From Acidimicrobiia bacterium (GTDB taxonomy: Bacteria > Actinomycetota > Acidimicrobiia > Acidimicrobiales > Poriferisodalaceae), in assembly GCA_022827265.1 (NCBI GenBank), contig JAJDTF010000034.1, positions 23,319 through 87,318 on the forward strand: a DNA stretch of 64,000 nucleotides. Reading direction: 5' to 3'. Below the pieces are notes generated by a model. The model made no database searches. It was not told where the DNA came from and worked only from the letters and a program-made list of their open reading frames with translations. A program made the position numbers and the translations under genes. Numbering within the stretch: the first letter of the stretch is position 1; the number at the start of each line of letters is the position of its first letter. Positions 8,060 through 17,405 of this stretch are shown here, piece by piece.

Positions 8060-10497
8060 GGCTGCTCGCGCTCTGCAGCGGCGCGGGACTGCGCTGCCCG
8101 CAGCGCCGCACGCACCGAGACTGGCGTCACCGGACAGGTCGTGAGGTCGACACCCCACTCGGCCAGCGCATCGGAGACTGCCCCGGTCACGACAGCCGGT
8201 GGGCCGATGGTGCCGCCCTCGCCGCACCCTTTGACGCCGAGCGGCTGATCGGGCGACGGCGATTCGAAGTGGTCGAGCCGCAGCCTCGGCACTTCGGCGC
8301 TTGTGGGGACCAGGTAGTCCATGAATGAAGCGAACAGGGGATGGGCCGTCTCGGTGTCGTACTGGAAGTGCTCGTACATCGCCCCGGCAATGCCCTGCGC
8401 CACGCCCCCGTGAATCTGCCCGTCCACCAGCTGGGGGTTGATGACGGTGCCGCAGTCGTGTACCACGACGTAGTCCTCGATCTTCACTTCGCCGGTGCTC
8501 AGTCGAACGCTCACGATCCCGACGTGAGAACCGTTCGACCAGCTCGCAGCGGCGTTGATCTTGCCGGAGGCGTCAAGCTCGTGTTCGAGGTAGGGAGGGT
8601 CGTAATACCCGGAGGTCTCGAGGCCCGCCTCGGTGCCGGGAGGCAAGTCAACAGTGCGAATCCACGCCGCCGTCGCCACTTCAGACCAGCTGACGCTGGG
8701 TTGTTCGCTGCCGACGACATGGAACGCGCCGTCGGACACCACTACGTCCTCGTCCGCCGCTTCCAGCATGTGGGCCGCTATGGCGCGTGCCTTGTCGAGC
8801 AGCCGATTCGAGGCCATCAGCACCGAACCGGTGAGCATCATGGCACCCCGGCTCCCCCACGACCCCAAGCCGTAGGGAGAACGCTCGGTGTCGCCGAGCA
8901 CCACCGTGACGTCATCGGCCGCAACGCCGAGCGCGTCGGCCGCCAATTGGGCCGCGATGGTCTCAGCACCCTGCCCGATGGCGCTGAGACCCGCGGCGAC
9001 GCGGACCGAACCGTCGGGATCCACCCGGATCGTGCTTGCGTCATAGCCGGCCCAGTGTCCGGTGGTGAGGTGATAGGTCGGCGACGTCGGCTCAACGTAG
9101 TTCGAGTAGCCGACGCCCACCCGGGTGTCGGGATCGTCGGCGTGCTGCTCACGGATACGAGCAAGCGACGCCTCGGCCATCTCCAGCGCGCGCTCGAACG
9201 ATTCGGCGTGCGACCCCGAGTCGAGGCGCCCACCGCCGTGCATCACGTACGGAAGCTGCTCGCGCCGCAGCAGCATCCTGCGGCGCAACCCGACCCGGTC
9301 GGTCCCGGTCAGCCGGGCGACCCGGTCGATGACCCGCTCCATCACCAGCGCTCCTTCCGGGATCCCGAACCCGCGATAGGCGCCTGCCGGGGTCTTGTTG
9401 GTGACCACCGCCACCGTGCGTGTCTCCATCAGGGGGAAGTCGTAACCGCCCGTGATGCACGCATTGGTGACGAACACCGGTGCGGTTCCCGGCATGAAGA
9501 TCTCACCCGAGCCCAGATCCAGAATGGACGTGCAGCGCACCGCCCGGATGGTGCCGTCGTCGTCATAGGCGACTTCGACGTCGTGACGCTGGTCGCGAGC
9601 ATGCACCGACGCCACCAGGTTCTCCATGCGGTCCTCGATCCAGCGCACCGGCCGATCGAGCAGACGGGCGGCCCACGGCACCACGATGTCCTCGGAATAG
9701 ATGTGGGTCTTGGTGCCGAACCCGCCGCCGACCGTCGGCAGCACCACCCGGACCTGCGGTTCGGGCACGCCCAGCATCAGGGCGATGGTGGAGCGAACCA
9801 TGTGCGGGCTCTGGGTTGACGACCACACCGTGAGTACCCCGTCAGACGGATCCGCGACCACGCCCCGGGTCTCGATGGGCAACCCGGTCTGGCGCTGGCT
9901 CGTGAATGTCTCGGCAAAAGTGTGATCTGCGCGCCGAAACGCTTCGGTGATCTCCGGGCGCTCGGCGCCGATGTCGACCGAGCGGTTGTCAGCCCAGTCG
10001 TCATGGAGCTTGGGCGCCCCGGCTGCGAGCGCCTGGTCGATGTCGGCCACGGCCGGCAGCGGCTCGAACACCGTTCCCACCGCCACCAACGCCGCCGCGT
10101 CTTCAGCCACATATCGGTCGGCGGCCACGACCACGGCGTATGGCGCACCCACATAGCGCACCCGATCCTCCGCGAGCGGCCGCTGGCGGACCGGGCCGAT
10201 GTAGTCGATGTAGTCCGGGAAGCTCGCAACCTCAGCGAGGTCGGCCGCTGTGAACACCGCAACGACGCCGTCGAGCGCGCGAGCCTCCGAGGTGTCGATC
10301 GAGACGATCCTCGCGTGGGCCTCGGTGCTGCGCACCACGACCGCCTCGACCATTCCGGCAAGCTGGAGATCGGCCACGTACCGAGCACGCCCGGTGAGCG
10401 GTCGCCGGTCTTCGCGCCTCCGAAGCGAGCGCCCGACGTAGCGGGTGCTGTGACGTACGTGCTCCGAGATGTTGATCGGCGGGTCTAGGCAGCTCAT
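8056..10497 (-). CDS. Molybdenum hydroxylase large subunit, Mo-pterin binding (CoxL/XdhB-like)
   Basis: An 813-aa catalytic subunit of the xanthine dehydrogenase family. Visible features are the molybdopterin motif GGGFGTK (257-263), an active-site loop AYRGFG (373-378), and the C-terminal GCGEGG with the likely catalytic base Glu760. The loop is not the AYxCSFR of true CO dehydrogenase, so this is a heterocycle or aldehyde hydroxylase rather than an aerobic CO dehydrogenase. Gene order large-medium-small, with 4-bp overlaps on both sides of this gene, couples it to the ABC permease upstream. Expected reaction: hydroxylation of an N-heterocycle or aldehyde with water as oxygen donor. The substrate is unresolved. 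Confidence 0.93.
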   Translation of the reverse strand: MSCLDPPINISEHVRHSTRYVGRSLRRREDRRPLTGRARYVADLQLAGMVEAVVVRSTEAHARIVSIDTSEARALDGVVAVFTAADLAEVASFPDYIDYIGPVRQRPLAEDRVRYVGAPYAVVVAADRYVAEDAAALVAVGTVFEPLPAVADIDQALAAGAPKLHDDWADNRSVDIGAERPEITEAFRRADHTFAETFTSQRQTGLPIETRGVVADPSDGVLTVWSSTQSPHMVRSTIALMLGVPEPQVRVVLPTVGGGFGTKTHIYSEDIVVPWAARLLDRPVRWIEDRMENLVASVHARDQRHDVEVAYDDDGTIRAVRCTSILDLGSGEIFMPGTAPVFVTNACITGGYDFPLMETRTVAVVTNKTPAGAYRGFGIPEGALVMERVIDRVARLTGTDRVGLRRRMLLRREQLPYVMHGGGRLDSGSHAESFERALEMAEASLARIREQHADDPDTRVGVGYSNYVEPTSPTYHLTTGHWAGYDASTIRVDPDGSVRVAAGLSAIGQGAETIAAQLAADALGVAADDVTVVLGDTERSPYGLGSWGSRGAMMLTGSVLMASNRLLDKARAIAAHMLEAADEDVVVSDGAFHVVGSEQPSVSWSEVATAAWIRTVDLPPGTEAGLETSGYYDPPYLEHELDASGKINAAASWSNGSHVGIVSVRLSTGEVKIEDYVVVHDCGTVINPQLVDGQIHGGVAQGIAGAMYEHFQYDTETAHPLFASFMDYLVPTSAEVPRLRLDHFESPSPDQPLGVKGCGEGGTIGPPAVVTGAVSDALAEWGVDLTTCPVTPVSVRAALRAAQSRAAAEREQP

Positions 10498-11441
10498 CGC
10501 TCGCCGCGGTGGTACGGGATCGTCAGCGAGAGCGGCGCCCCCGAACGACTCCGGTTCAGCACCAAGGCCAGGATGGTCAACACGAACGGCAGCGCCAGCA
10601 GCAATTGGTAGGGCAAGTTGACGTCACTGGCCTGCAGTGCGAGCTGCGTCGCTTCGAGGAAGCCGAACAGCAGCGAGCCCGCCAGGATCCATGTCGCTCG
10701 CCAGTTGCCGAAGATCACGATTGCCAAGGCGATCCATCCCCGCCCGGCGACGATGTCCGGGAAGAACAGGCCCGTGGCCGCCAGCGAGAGGAACGACCCG
10801 CCCACCCCGGCCATCGCGCCCCCGAAGATCACCGCGGCGTACTGCCTCGACGCGATCGGCACACCGCGCATGTCGCACGCTTCGGGGTTGTGCCCGATGG
10901 CACGCAGCTCGAGGCCGTACTTGGTGCGGTTGAGGAACATCCATGTCGTCGGCACCATCAGCAATGCGATGTAGGTGAGCCAATGCTGTTCGAACAGGAC
11001 CTCGCCCACGATGGGGATGCTCGACAGCAGCGGCACCGACACCACTTCGAACTTGTCGACCACCGGGATCTGGATGCTTCCGCCGGCGGAGTAGACGGAG
11101 CGATACCAGAAGAATGCGGCACCGAGACCCAAGATATTGAGCGCCAGCCCCGCCACTACTTGGTTGACTCTGACGGTGACTGTCATGATCGCCATCAGCA
11201 GCGCCAGTGCTCCGCCGCCAGCGGCTGCTCCCAGCAATCCGAGCCACAGACTGCCGGTCTCGTTCGCCGTCACGAAGCCCGCGAACGCCCCCAACGTCAT
11301 CGTGCCCTCGATGCTCAGGTTGAGGATCCCGCTGCTTTCTGCCACGAGTTCGCCGGTGGCAGCGATGAGCAGCGGCGTGGCGATTTTCAGCGTCGCCACG
11401 AAGATGCCCAGGATCACCGAGTACGTGAAGAAGTCACCCAT
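10494..11441 (-). CDS. ABC transporter permease, BMP/nucleoside type (YufQ/NupQ-like)
   Basis: A 315-aa polytopic inner-membrane permease of the branched-chain/ribose-like family that partners BMP-type binding proteins. The conserved early stretch LIAATGELVAESSGILNLSIEG and the coupling region RAIGHNPEACDMRGV are diagnostic of the second permease in nucleoside importers. Its stop overlaps the start of the molybdenum-hydroxylase large subunit (ATGA). That directly ties uptake to oxidation. It lies 26 bp after the first permease. Confidence 0.92.
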   Translation of the reverse strand: MGDFFTYSVILGIFVATLKIATPLLIAATGELVAESSGILNLSIEGTMTLGAFAGFVTANETGSLWLGLLGAAAGGGALALLMAIMTVTVRVNQVVAGLALNILGLGAAFFWYRSVYSAGGSIQIPVVDKFEVVSVPLLSSIPIVGEVLFEQHWLTYIALLMVPTTWMFLNRTKYGLELRAIGHNPEACDMRGVPIASRQYAAVIFGGAMAGVGGSFLSLAATGLFFPDIVAGRGWIALAIVIFGNWRATWILAGSLLFGFLEATQLALQASDVNLPYQLLLALPFVLTILALVLNRSRSGAPLSLTIPYHRGER

Positions 11442-11467
11442 GGCGCTTCACCACGCCCTCGACAGGT

Positions 11468-12625
11468 TCAGTCATGGAGCTGCCTCCGCCTCCTGAGGCG
11501 ATAACGGCAGGCCACCGCAGCCAACAAGACCAGGAACAGGGCAACACCCTCGATCACCTCGACCAACGCTGCCGGGATGCCCGTGCCCACCTGCATCGAT
11601 GTCGACCCGTTGAGCAAACCGGCAAAGGCGATGGCTACTACCACGACACCCGCTGGATTGAGCCTGGCGACCAGGGCAATGATGATGCCCGTGAACCCGA
11701 TGCCCGCTGCAATGTCGAGCTGCAGCCGGTGGTGCAGCCCCAGCAGCTCGCCGGCGCCTGAGATGCCGGCCAGCGCCCCCGAGATCGCCATCACGGCGAT
11801 CACCACTGCGCCGACGTGGATTCCCTTGTACGCGGCGGCGGTGCGGTTCACGCCGACGCCCCGCAGCTCGTAGCCGAGGCTCGTGCGCTGTACGAGGAAG
11901 TAGACGGCGACGGCTGCGAGCAGTGCAATGGCGAATCCCCAGTGGAGCCGGCTGTCGTCGATGAAGCGAGGCAGGAACGTCTTGGCGTCCATCCGCTCGG
12001 TCTGGTAGTAGGGCGTCTTCGGTGATTGCCATGGCCCGGCGAGCAACCACGACAGCCCGTACAGGATCACGAAGTTGAGCATGACTGTGGTCAGGATCTC
12101 GTTGGTGCCATAGCGGACCAGCAGCACGCTGGCGATCGACGCCCACAGCGCCCCGGCGATTGCACCGCCGACGAACATTGCCACGAAGAGCAGTGGCGCC
12201 GGCAGCGGCCCGACGAGGGTCGAGACAAAGTACGCACCCATCGCCCCAGCAAAGAACTGTCCCTCGCCGCCGATGTTCCAGACTCCGGCACGGAATGCCA
12301 CCGCAGCAGCCAGACCTGTGAGGATGAGCGGCGTCGCCTGAACCAGCGTCTCCAGCGCCGATTCCACACTGCCGAAGGCGCCGTCGTACAGGGCGCTGTA
12401 TGCGTCGGTGGGTGAGACACCGGCGAGGGCGACGAGTCCGCCGATCAGCACGGCGGTGATCGCAAGCGCCGCCACCGTCGCGTAGAACTCGTGGACGGGA
12501 CGGGTGTCGAGCCTGCGTTCGAGCCGCAGCCCGCCCGAGCGGGAGAGCATCGCCCCCAAGTTGGGACGGAGATCCCGGCCGTCGGCGGGATCCTCCGGTG
12601 GTGCCTGCGTGGTCGGTTCGCTCAT
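11468..12625 (-). CDS. ABC transporter permease, BMP/nucleoside type (YufP/NupP-like)
   Basis: A 385-aa permease with a cytosolic N-terminal extension of about 50 residues, then roughly nine hydrophobic segments. The stretch ALETLVQATPLILTGLAAAVAFRAGVWNIGGEGQ and the coupling motif GVNRTAAAYKGI mark the first permease of nucleoside-type ABC importers. The start ATG at 12625 overlaps the ATPase stop as ATGA. Inferred to form the transmembrane heterodimer with the next gene product. Confidence 0.92.
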   Translation of the reverse strand: MSEPTTQAPPEDPADGRDLRPNLGAMLSRSGGLRLERRLDTRPVHEFYATVAALAITAVLIGGLVALAGVSPTDAYSALYDGAFGSVESALETLVQATPLILTGLAAAVAFRAGVWNIGGEGQFFAGAMGAYFVSTLVGPLPAPLLFVAMFVGGAIAGALWASIASVLLVRYGTNEILTTVMLNFVILYGLSWLLAGPWQSPKTPYYQTERMDAKTFLPRFIDDSRLHWGFAIALLAAVAVYFLVQRTSLGYELRGVGVNRTAAAYKGIHVGAVVIAVMAISGALAGISGAGELLGLHHRLQLDIAAGIGFTGIIIALVARLNPAGVVVVAIAFAGLLNGSTSMQVGTGIPAALVEVIEGVALFLVLLAAVACRYRLRRRRQLHD

Positions 12626-14178
12626 GGTGCAGCGGTCGTGCTCGCGTCTGCGCCGCTGGCGCCGGCCATGTGCATGCCGATCTCTTCGAGCGTGGTGTCC
12701 TCGGGTTCGGTGACCGCGACGATGCGCCCGTCGTAGATGACGGCGATCCGATCAGACAGCTGGAAGATCTCGTCGAGATCCTCCGAGAGCAGCAGCAGTC
12801 CGGCCCCGCGGTCGCGTTCTTGCACCAAGCGACGGCGGACGTACTCGCTGGCGGCAATGTCCAGACCGCGGGTGGGCTGATGAACCACGATGAGCCGGGG
12901 ATCGCCCGACAGCTCCCGCGCCATGATGATCTTCTGCAGGTTCCCGCCCGACAACGTCCGCGTTTTCTGGGTAGCGGACGGGGTCTTGATCTCGAAGCGC
13001 TCGATGGACTCCTCGGCGAACGAGTCGATCCGGTTGCGGCTGAGGAAGCCCGCCCGCGCGAATCGCTGGTCTCGTTGGTCACCCAGCACCAGGTTCTCCT
13101 TGACGCTGAAGTCCATCATCAGGCCTTGGTTGATGCGATCGCCGGGAACGCTGGCGACACCGAGCTCGGCGATCCGGTGGGGCGGGCTGTCGGTGACGTC
13201 GGTGCCCGCGATGCGAATGGTGCCGGTGTCAGGGTGTCGCACCCCGATCACAGCGTCGAACAGGGCGTTCTGGCCGTTGCCCGACACACCGGCCACACCG
13301 ACGATCTCACCTGCACCGACCGTGACGGACAACCCGTCGAGCGAGCCGCGGCCGGTATCGGATACCAGGTGGACATCACTCACCTCGAGCACGGGATCGC
13401 CCGGGTCGCGTCGGTGCTTGTCCACTTGGAGCAGCACATCGCGCCCGACCATCATCCGCGCGAGATCCCGCTGATCCACATCGCCAGTGTTGACCGTTCC
13501 CACGACCTCCCCGCGTCGCAGCACGGTGACGCGGTCGGACAGCTCCATGACCTCCTTCAGCTTGTGCGTGATGAGGATGATGGTGAGCCCGTCGTCGCGC
13601 ATCCGGCGCAGAATGCGGAAGAGCTCTTCGACACCCTGGGGTGTCAGCACCGCGGTGGGCTCATCAAGGATCAGGATCTCGACCCCGAAGTAGAGCGTCT
13701 TGAAGATCTCCACCCATTGCTGCTCGCCCACCGAGAGCCGGCCCACCTCGGCATCGGGGTCGATCTCGACGTCGTAGTCGGCGAAGAAATCGTCAAGACG
13801 ACTCCTCGCCTCGGACAGATCAAGCCACTGCTTGGCCTGAGTGCCGATGACCACGTTCTCGATGACCGACATCGGTGGCACCAGCTCAAAGTGCTGGTGG
13901 ACCATCCCGATCCCGGCCTCGATGGCGTCACGAGGTGAGCTCAGCTCAAGCTGTTGCCCGTGCAGCAGCACACGGCCCTCGTCGGGCCGGTAGACGCCGT
14001 AGAGGATGTCGGCCAGCGTGGTCTTGCCCGCGCCGTTCTCGCCGAGCAGGCAGTGGATCTCGGCTCTGCGTATCTCCACGCTGACCGCGTCGTTGGCAAC
14101 CACGCCGGGGAAGTGCTTCGAAACCTCGTCAACGATGAGGATCGGCTCCCCCGGCGCGGTCGCGTCGGCTGTCGTCAC
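12622..14178 (-). CDS. ABC transporter ATP-binding protein with two ABC domains (YufO/NupO-like)
   Basis: A 518-aa double ATPase. The N-terminal domain has Walker A GENGAGKT (46-53), signature LSVGEQQ and Walker B ILILDEPT. The C-terminal domain has the degenerate P-loop GVSGNGQN that is normal for BMP and sugar importers of this class, and signature LSGGNLQK. It energises the two permeases encoded next. The GTG start at 14178 lies 53 bp downstream of the binding-protein gene. Complete and typical in length. Confidence 0.93.
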   Translation of the reverse strand: MTTADATAPGEPILIVDEVSKHFPGVVANDAVSVEIRRAEIHCLLGENGAGKTTLADILYGVYRPDEGRVLLHGQQLELSSPRDAIEAGIGMVHQHFELVPPMSVIENVVIGTQAKQWLDLSEARSRLDDFFADYDVEIDPDAEVGRLSVGEQQWVEIFKTLYFGVEILILDEPTAVLTPQGVEELFRILRRMRDDGLTIILITHKLKEVMELSDRVTVLRRGEVVGTVNTGDVDQRDLARMMVGRDVLLQVDKHRRDPGDPVLEVSDVHLVSDTGRGSLDGLSVTVGAGEIVGVAGVSGNGQNALFDAVIGVRHPDTGTIRIAGTDVTDSPPHRIAELGVASVPGDRINQGLMMDFSVKENLVLGDQRDQRFARAGFLSRNRIDSFAEESIERFEIKTPSATQKTRTLSGGNLQKIIMARELSGDPRLIVVHQPTRGLDIAASEYVRRRLVQERDRGAGLLLLSEDLDEIFQLSDRIAVIYDGRIVAVTEPEDTTLEEIGMHMAGASGADASTTAAP

Positions 14179-14231
14179 TCCGGATTGCTCGTGATCTCTG
14201 CCGCTTCAGCCCTGGCTGTTCGTCTCGCGAC

Positions 14232-15311
14232 TCACGAAGGCGAGTCGAGAACGAGCGGAATGGTCAAGTCGCCGGCGAGGATCGCCGCCTCCGCCTCTTC
14301 GACGGCTGCTACGACATCGGCGGGCACAGCGTCGCTGATGGCACCGAGCGCCGAGCCGCCGTCACGCATCGACTGGTAGACGATGCGCTCGCCAGGAGCG
14401 TTGTAGGCCGTTCCTTCGGTGTGGTACGCGTACCACGCATCCACCAGATCATTGATGGCCGCGTCCCACTGCGCCACAGCGCTCGTGAGCACGATGTCTG
14501 AGAGCCCGAGCTGGTCGGTGAAGTGCCCGATGGCCCGCACATTGCCTGCTTCCTCGGCAGCTGCGAACGGGCCGAACCGCTCGGCGTAGACGATGTCGGC
14601 GCCGGCATCGATCTGTGCGGCAGCGGCATTGGCACCGGTCGCCGGGTCGAACCAGCTCTCGATGTAGGTCACGCCGGCGATCTCTACATCAGGATTGACC
14701 GACCTCGCGCCGTCGAAGAATGCGTTGAGCGGGCCGTTCACGTTGGGGAACGGGAAGGCCGCTACGGCGCTGAGCTTGTTCGTCTCGGTCATCATGCCGG
14801 CGATGATGCCTGCGAGGTAGGCCGGTTCGTGGATGAACACGTCGATCCAGTAGGCATTGGTGCCGCCGACGTGGTCATCGTTGCCCGAGCCGGAGTAGGC
14901 GAACAGCATGTCGGGGTAGTCGCCCTGCACTGCTTGCACGCCGTCCACGTAGGTGCTGTGGGCCACGATCATCTCGTACTTGCCCTGCTGGGCGAGATCT
15001 CGGATGACCCGCTCACCGTCGGCGTAGGCGATCTCCTCGAAGGTGTCAAGCGTCATCGTGAGGCCGTGAGGCTGGCTCTCGATGACCCGGTTCATGCTGT
15101 CGATGAAGGTGGCGTACCAGCCTTCTTCCTTGGTGCCGAGCAGGATCATCGCTACGTCGAGCTCGGTCGGCGTCTCGTCGGCGGGCGCCGCGGTTGTCGC
15201 CGGCGCTGGTGCCGCCGTGTCGGCGGTTTCCCCATCGTCGTCGCTGCCGCAGGCTGCCACCGACGCAACGATGGCCAGAGCGATCAGGACTCGAATCAAC
15301 ACTTTGCGCAT
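14232..15311 (-). CDS. BMP family substrate-binding lipoprotein
   Basis: A 359-aa extracytoplasmic binding protein of the BMP (PnrA-like) family, which captures purine nucleosides or related heterocycles. It starts MRKVLIRVLIALAIVASVAAC, a lipoprotein signal peptide with lipobox VAAC, followed by a Thr/Ala/Pro linker. The core contains MILLGTKEEGWYATF and AYSGSGNDDHVGGTNAYWIDVFIHEPAYLAGIIAG, the family's ligand-binding signature region. A second possible start at 15320 sits too close to GGGGAGGG, so 15311 is preferred. It opens the importer part of the operon. The ligand is probably also the substrate of the downstream molybdenum hydroxylase. Confidence 0.9.
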   Translation of the reverse strand: MRKVLIRVLIALAIVASVAACGSDDDGETADTAAPAPATTAAPADETPTELDVAMILLGTKEEGWYATFIDSMNRVIESQPHGLTMTLDTFEEIAYADGERVIRDLAQQGKYEMIVAHSTYVDGVQAVQGDYPDMLFAYSGSGNDDHVGGTNAYWIDVFIHEPAYLAGIIAGMMTETNKLSAVAAFPFPNVNGPLNAFFDGARSVNPDVEIAGVTYIESWFDPATGANAAAAQIDAGADIVYAERFGPFAAAEEAGNVRAIGHFTDQLGLSDIVLTSAVAQWDAAINDLVDAWYAYHTEGTAYNAPGERIVYQSMRDGGSALGAISDAVPADVVAAVEEAEAAILAGDLTIPLVLDSPS

Positions 15312-15488
15312 GTCAGACATTCCCTCCCCAGGGTGGACACCGTCGTGCCGTCGATCAGGTCTCTGACCCACGGAGCAGTTGTGCCGCACTTCGTCATGAG
15401 GGAGCCAAGACTGCCTCCCTCATGCGAACCCTAGTCCGCTGCAATATGGGGCATCCGCGCCGTCGGGATTCGAGCCGTAGAGACTCGA

Positions 15489-16241
15489 TCAGTTGAAGCC
15501 AGAGCCGCCATTGACCCAGATGTTCTGTCCCGTGACGAAGTCGGACAGCGGGCTCATCAGGTAGATCAGCGTGCCGACCATGTCCTCGGGAACCTGAGTG
15601 CGCGAAAAGGCACGCCGTGCGCGGATGGCGACATCCACCTCGGGCTGGACGCTGGAGTACTGCTCGTCGTGAGGGATGTAGTCGGGCGTCAATGTGTTGA
15701 CCGCTATGCCATGGGGACCCAGTTCCCGTGCCATCGCGCGGGTGAGTCCCCAGATCGCTGACTTTGACGAGACGTAGTGCAGGAAACGTGGCGTACCGTC
15801 ATTCACCGTCATCGAGGCAATGTTGACGATCTTGCCGCTCTGCTGGGCCTTCATCGTGGGCGCCACCGCCCTTGAGCAGAGCCACGTGCCCTTGACGTTG
15901 ACGGCGAAGCAGAGGTCCCACTCGTCGGGCGAAACGTCTTCCATGAGAGAGCGCGTCGCCGCCATGTAGAACGCCGCATTGTTGACAAGTCCGTCAATGC
16001 GGCCGTACGTCGCCACGGCGCTGGCAGCCATCTCCTCGGTCTGGGCTGCATCTGAGACATCGACCCGCAGCGCCATTGCCTCGCCGCCCAGCGACATGAT
16101 CTCGTCGGCCGTCTCGCCGGCATCTGACAGATCCGCCGCGACGACCGTCGCCCCGTGCTCGGCGAGGCCTCGGCAGTAAGCCCGTCCGATGCCCTTCGCG
16201 CCACCGGTCACGATGACCACTCGCCCGTCGAGCATTCCCAT
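15489..16241 (-). CDS. Short-chain dehydrogenase/reductase (SDR)
   Basis: A 250-aa classical SDR: the NAD(P) motif TGGAKGIG at the N-terminus, NNAA at about residue 90, a catalytic Ser in the NIASM region and Y-x3-K in HYVSSK, plus the family-typical C-terminal GQNIWVNGG. The Asp at the end of the second strand (AADLSD) favours NAD(H). The start at 16241 is supported by GAGGAGG six nt upstream. It sits 26 bp after the Rieske gene, in the same direction, and 177 bp before the BMP lipoprotein gene. Likely oxidises an alcohol intermediate of the same pathway. Confidence 0.9.
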   Translation of the reverse strand: MGMLDGRVVIVTGGAKGIGRAYCRGLAEHGATVVAADLSDAGETADEIMSLGGEAMALRVDVSDAAQTEEMAASAVATYGRIDGLVNNAAFYMAATRSLMEDVSPDEWDLCFAVNVKGTWLCSRAVAPTMKAQQSGKIVNIASMTVNDGTPRFLHYVSSKSAIWGLTRAMARELGPHGIAVNTLTPDYIPHDEQYSSVQPEVDVAIRARRAFSRTQVPEDMVGTLIYLMSPLSDFVTGQNIWVNGGSGFN

Positions 16242-16267
16242 GAGGCACCTCCTCGTCGCCGGAGAAC

Positions 16268-17320
16268 TCAGTTGGGCTCGAACTCGCCGGCCAGCTCGAA
16301 GAGCCACTTACGGTAGGCCAGCGTCACGTCGTCAGCGACCTTCACGTACATCTCCGCGCTGAGCCGGTCGGGCAGGTGCTCCGGCCACTGCGATTCCACC
16401 ACAGGCTGGTCCTGCGCCAGCACCAAGTGCTCGAACTCCAGCAGGAAGTCCATGTCGTCGTCGGTCGGTGCGAAATCGGCGCCGATGTGCCAGAAGTTGC
16501 GGCAGGTAGCGGGACCGGTGGGCGCGGTCACCATGTACAACGCGTAGCGCCTGCCGTTGGGAAAGGTGCGCACCAGCTCGATCGACCCGGGAACGGTCAG
16601 CCGGTACCAGTTGCGTACCGCCATTGTCACGTCTTCGATGCCCAGCAGTTCCTTCATGCGGTCGACGTTCGGCTCGACGAACACCTTCTCGAATCGAAGT
16701 GCCCCGTCCTCGCGCCACACGTCGTGCTGGTCGATGTGCGCCTTGTCTCTCGTGCCGAGGATGTTCTCGTGCACGAACGGGAAATGGGAGAAATCAACGA
16801 AGTTCTCTAGGCGTCGAGGCGAGCTCGTGGCCCAGTCGTAGTGGTCGGGAGTCAGCCATCGCATCGTCGGGTCGTCCCACTCGTCGATGCCCGGCGGATC
16901 GCCCCACGGCTGACCGGTGAGACTGACCCACACCATGCCCGCCCGCTCTTGGCAGAGATAGCGGAGGAGGCTCGCCTGCAACACCCCGTTCAGCTCGGGG
17001 CGCGAGGGGATCGAGACCAGACTGCCATCCATGTTGTAAGCCCAGCCGTGGTATGGGCAGTGGATGCAGCCTGATTCGACCCAGCCGAGCGACGGGGCGG
17101 CACCCTTGTGGCGGCACACATCCATGAATGCTCGGACCTCGCCTTCATGGCGCACCACCAGGATGCGCTCGCCGAGCAGGCGGCCTGAGATCATCGCGCC
17201 TTCGGCCACGTCCCGGGAGTAGGCCACGGGATGCCAGAAGTGCCTCATCGCCCGGTACCACGTCGAGTCTCGCTCCGGGACGAACGGATCGACGACTTCG
17301 TCAAGCGGGGTAGTTGACAC
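16268..17320 (-). CDS. Rieske non-haem iron oxygenase, alpha subunit (second paralogue)
   Basis: A 350-aa Rieske oxygenase. Cluster ligands are C69-x-H71 and C88-x2-H91 (CRHKG…CPYHGW), and the catalytic iron motif is ENFVDFSHFPFVHEN. The C-terminal DQPVVESQWPEHLPDRLSAEMYVK is clearly shared with the enzyme at 5327-6406, so the two are paralogues. The GTG start at 17320 has GGAGG seven nt upstream. It is the first gene of the minus-strand block and diverges from the alpha/beta hydrolase at 17406. The intervening 85 bp must contain both promoters. Confidence 0.92.
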   Translation of the reverse strand: MSTTPLDEVVDPFVPERDSTWYRAMRHFWHPVAYSRDVAEGAMISGRLLGERILVVRHEGEVRAFMDVCRHKGAAPSLGWVESGCIHCPYHGWAYNMDGSLVSIPSRPELNGVLQASLLRYLCQERAGMVWVSLTGQPWGDPPGIDEWDDPTMRWLTPDHYDWATSSPRRLENFVDFSHFPFVHENILGTRDKAHIDQHDVWREDGALRFEKVFVEPNVDRMKELLGIEDVTMAVRNWYRLTVPGSIELVRTFPNGRRYALYMVTAPTGPATCRNFWHIGADFAPTDDDMDFLLEFEHLVLAQDQPVVESQWPEHLPDRLSAEMYVKVADDVTLAYRKWLFELAGEFEPN

Positions 17321-17405
17321 GAGCGATCCTCCGCCTTGGCCTTGGCATGAAGCCCTCGGCGCGAACGTATCGCCCCGGTTGCTCACCTGTGGCAACCGCG
17401 CGAGC

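Noticed and set aside
8056..10497. Aerobic CO dehydrogenase (form I CoxL)
   Set aside because: The active-site loop reads AYRGFG and lacks the AYxCSFR signature, so CO oxidation is not supported.
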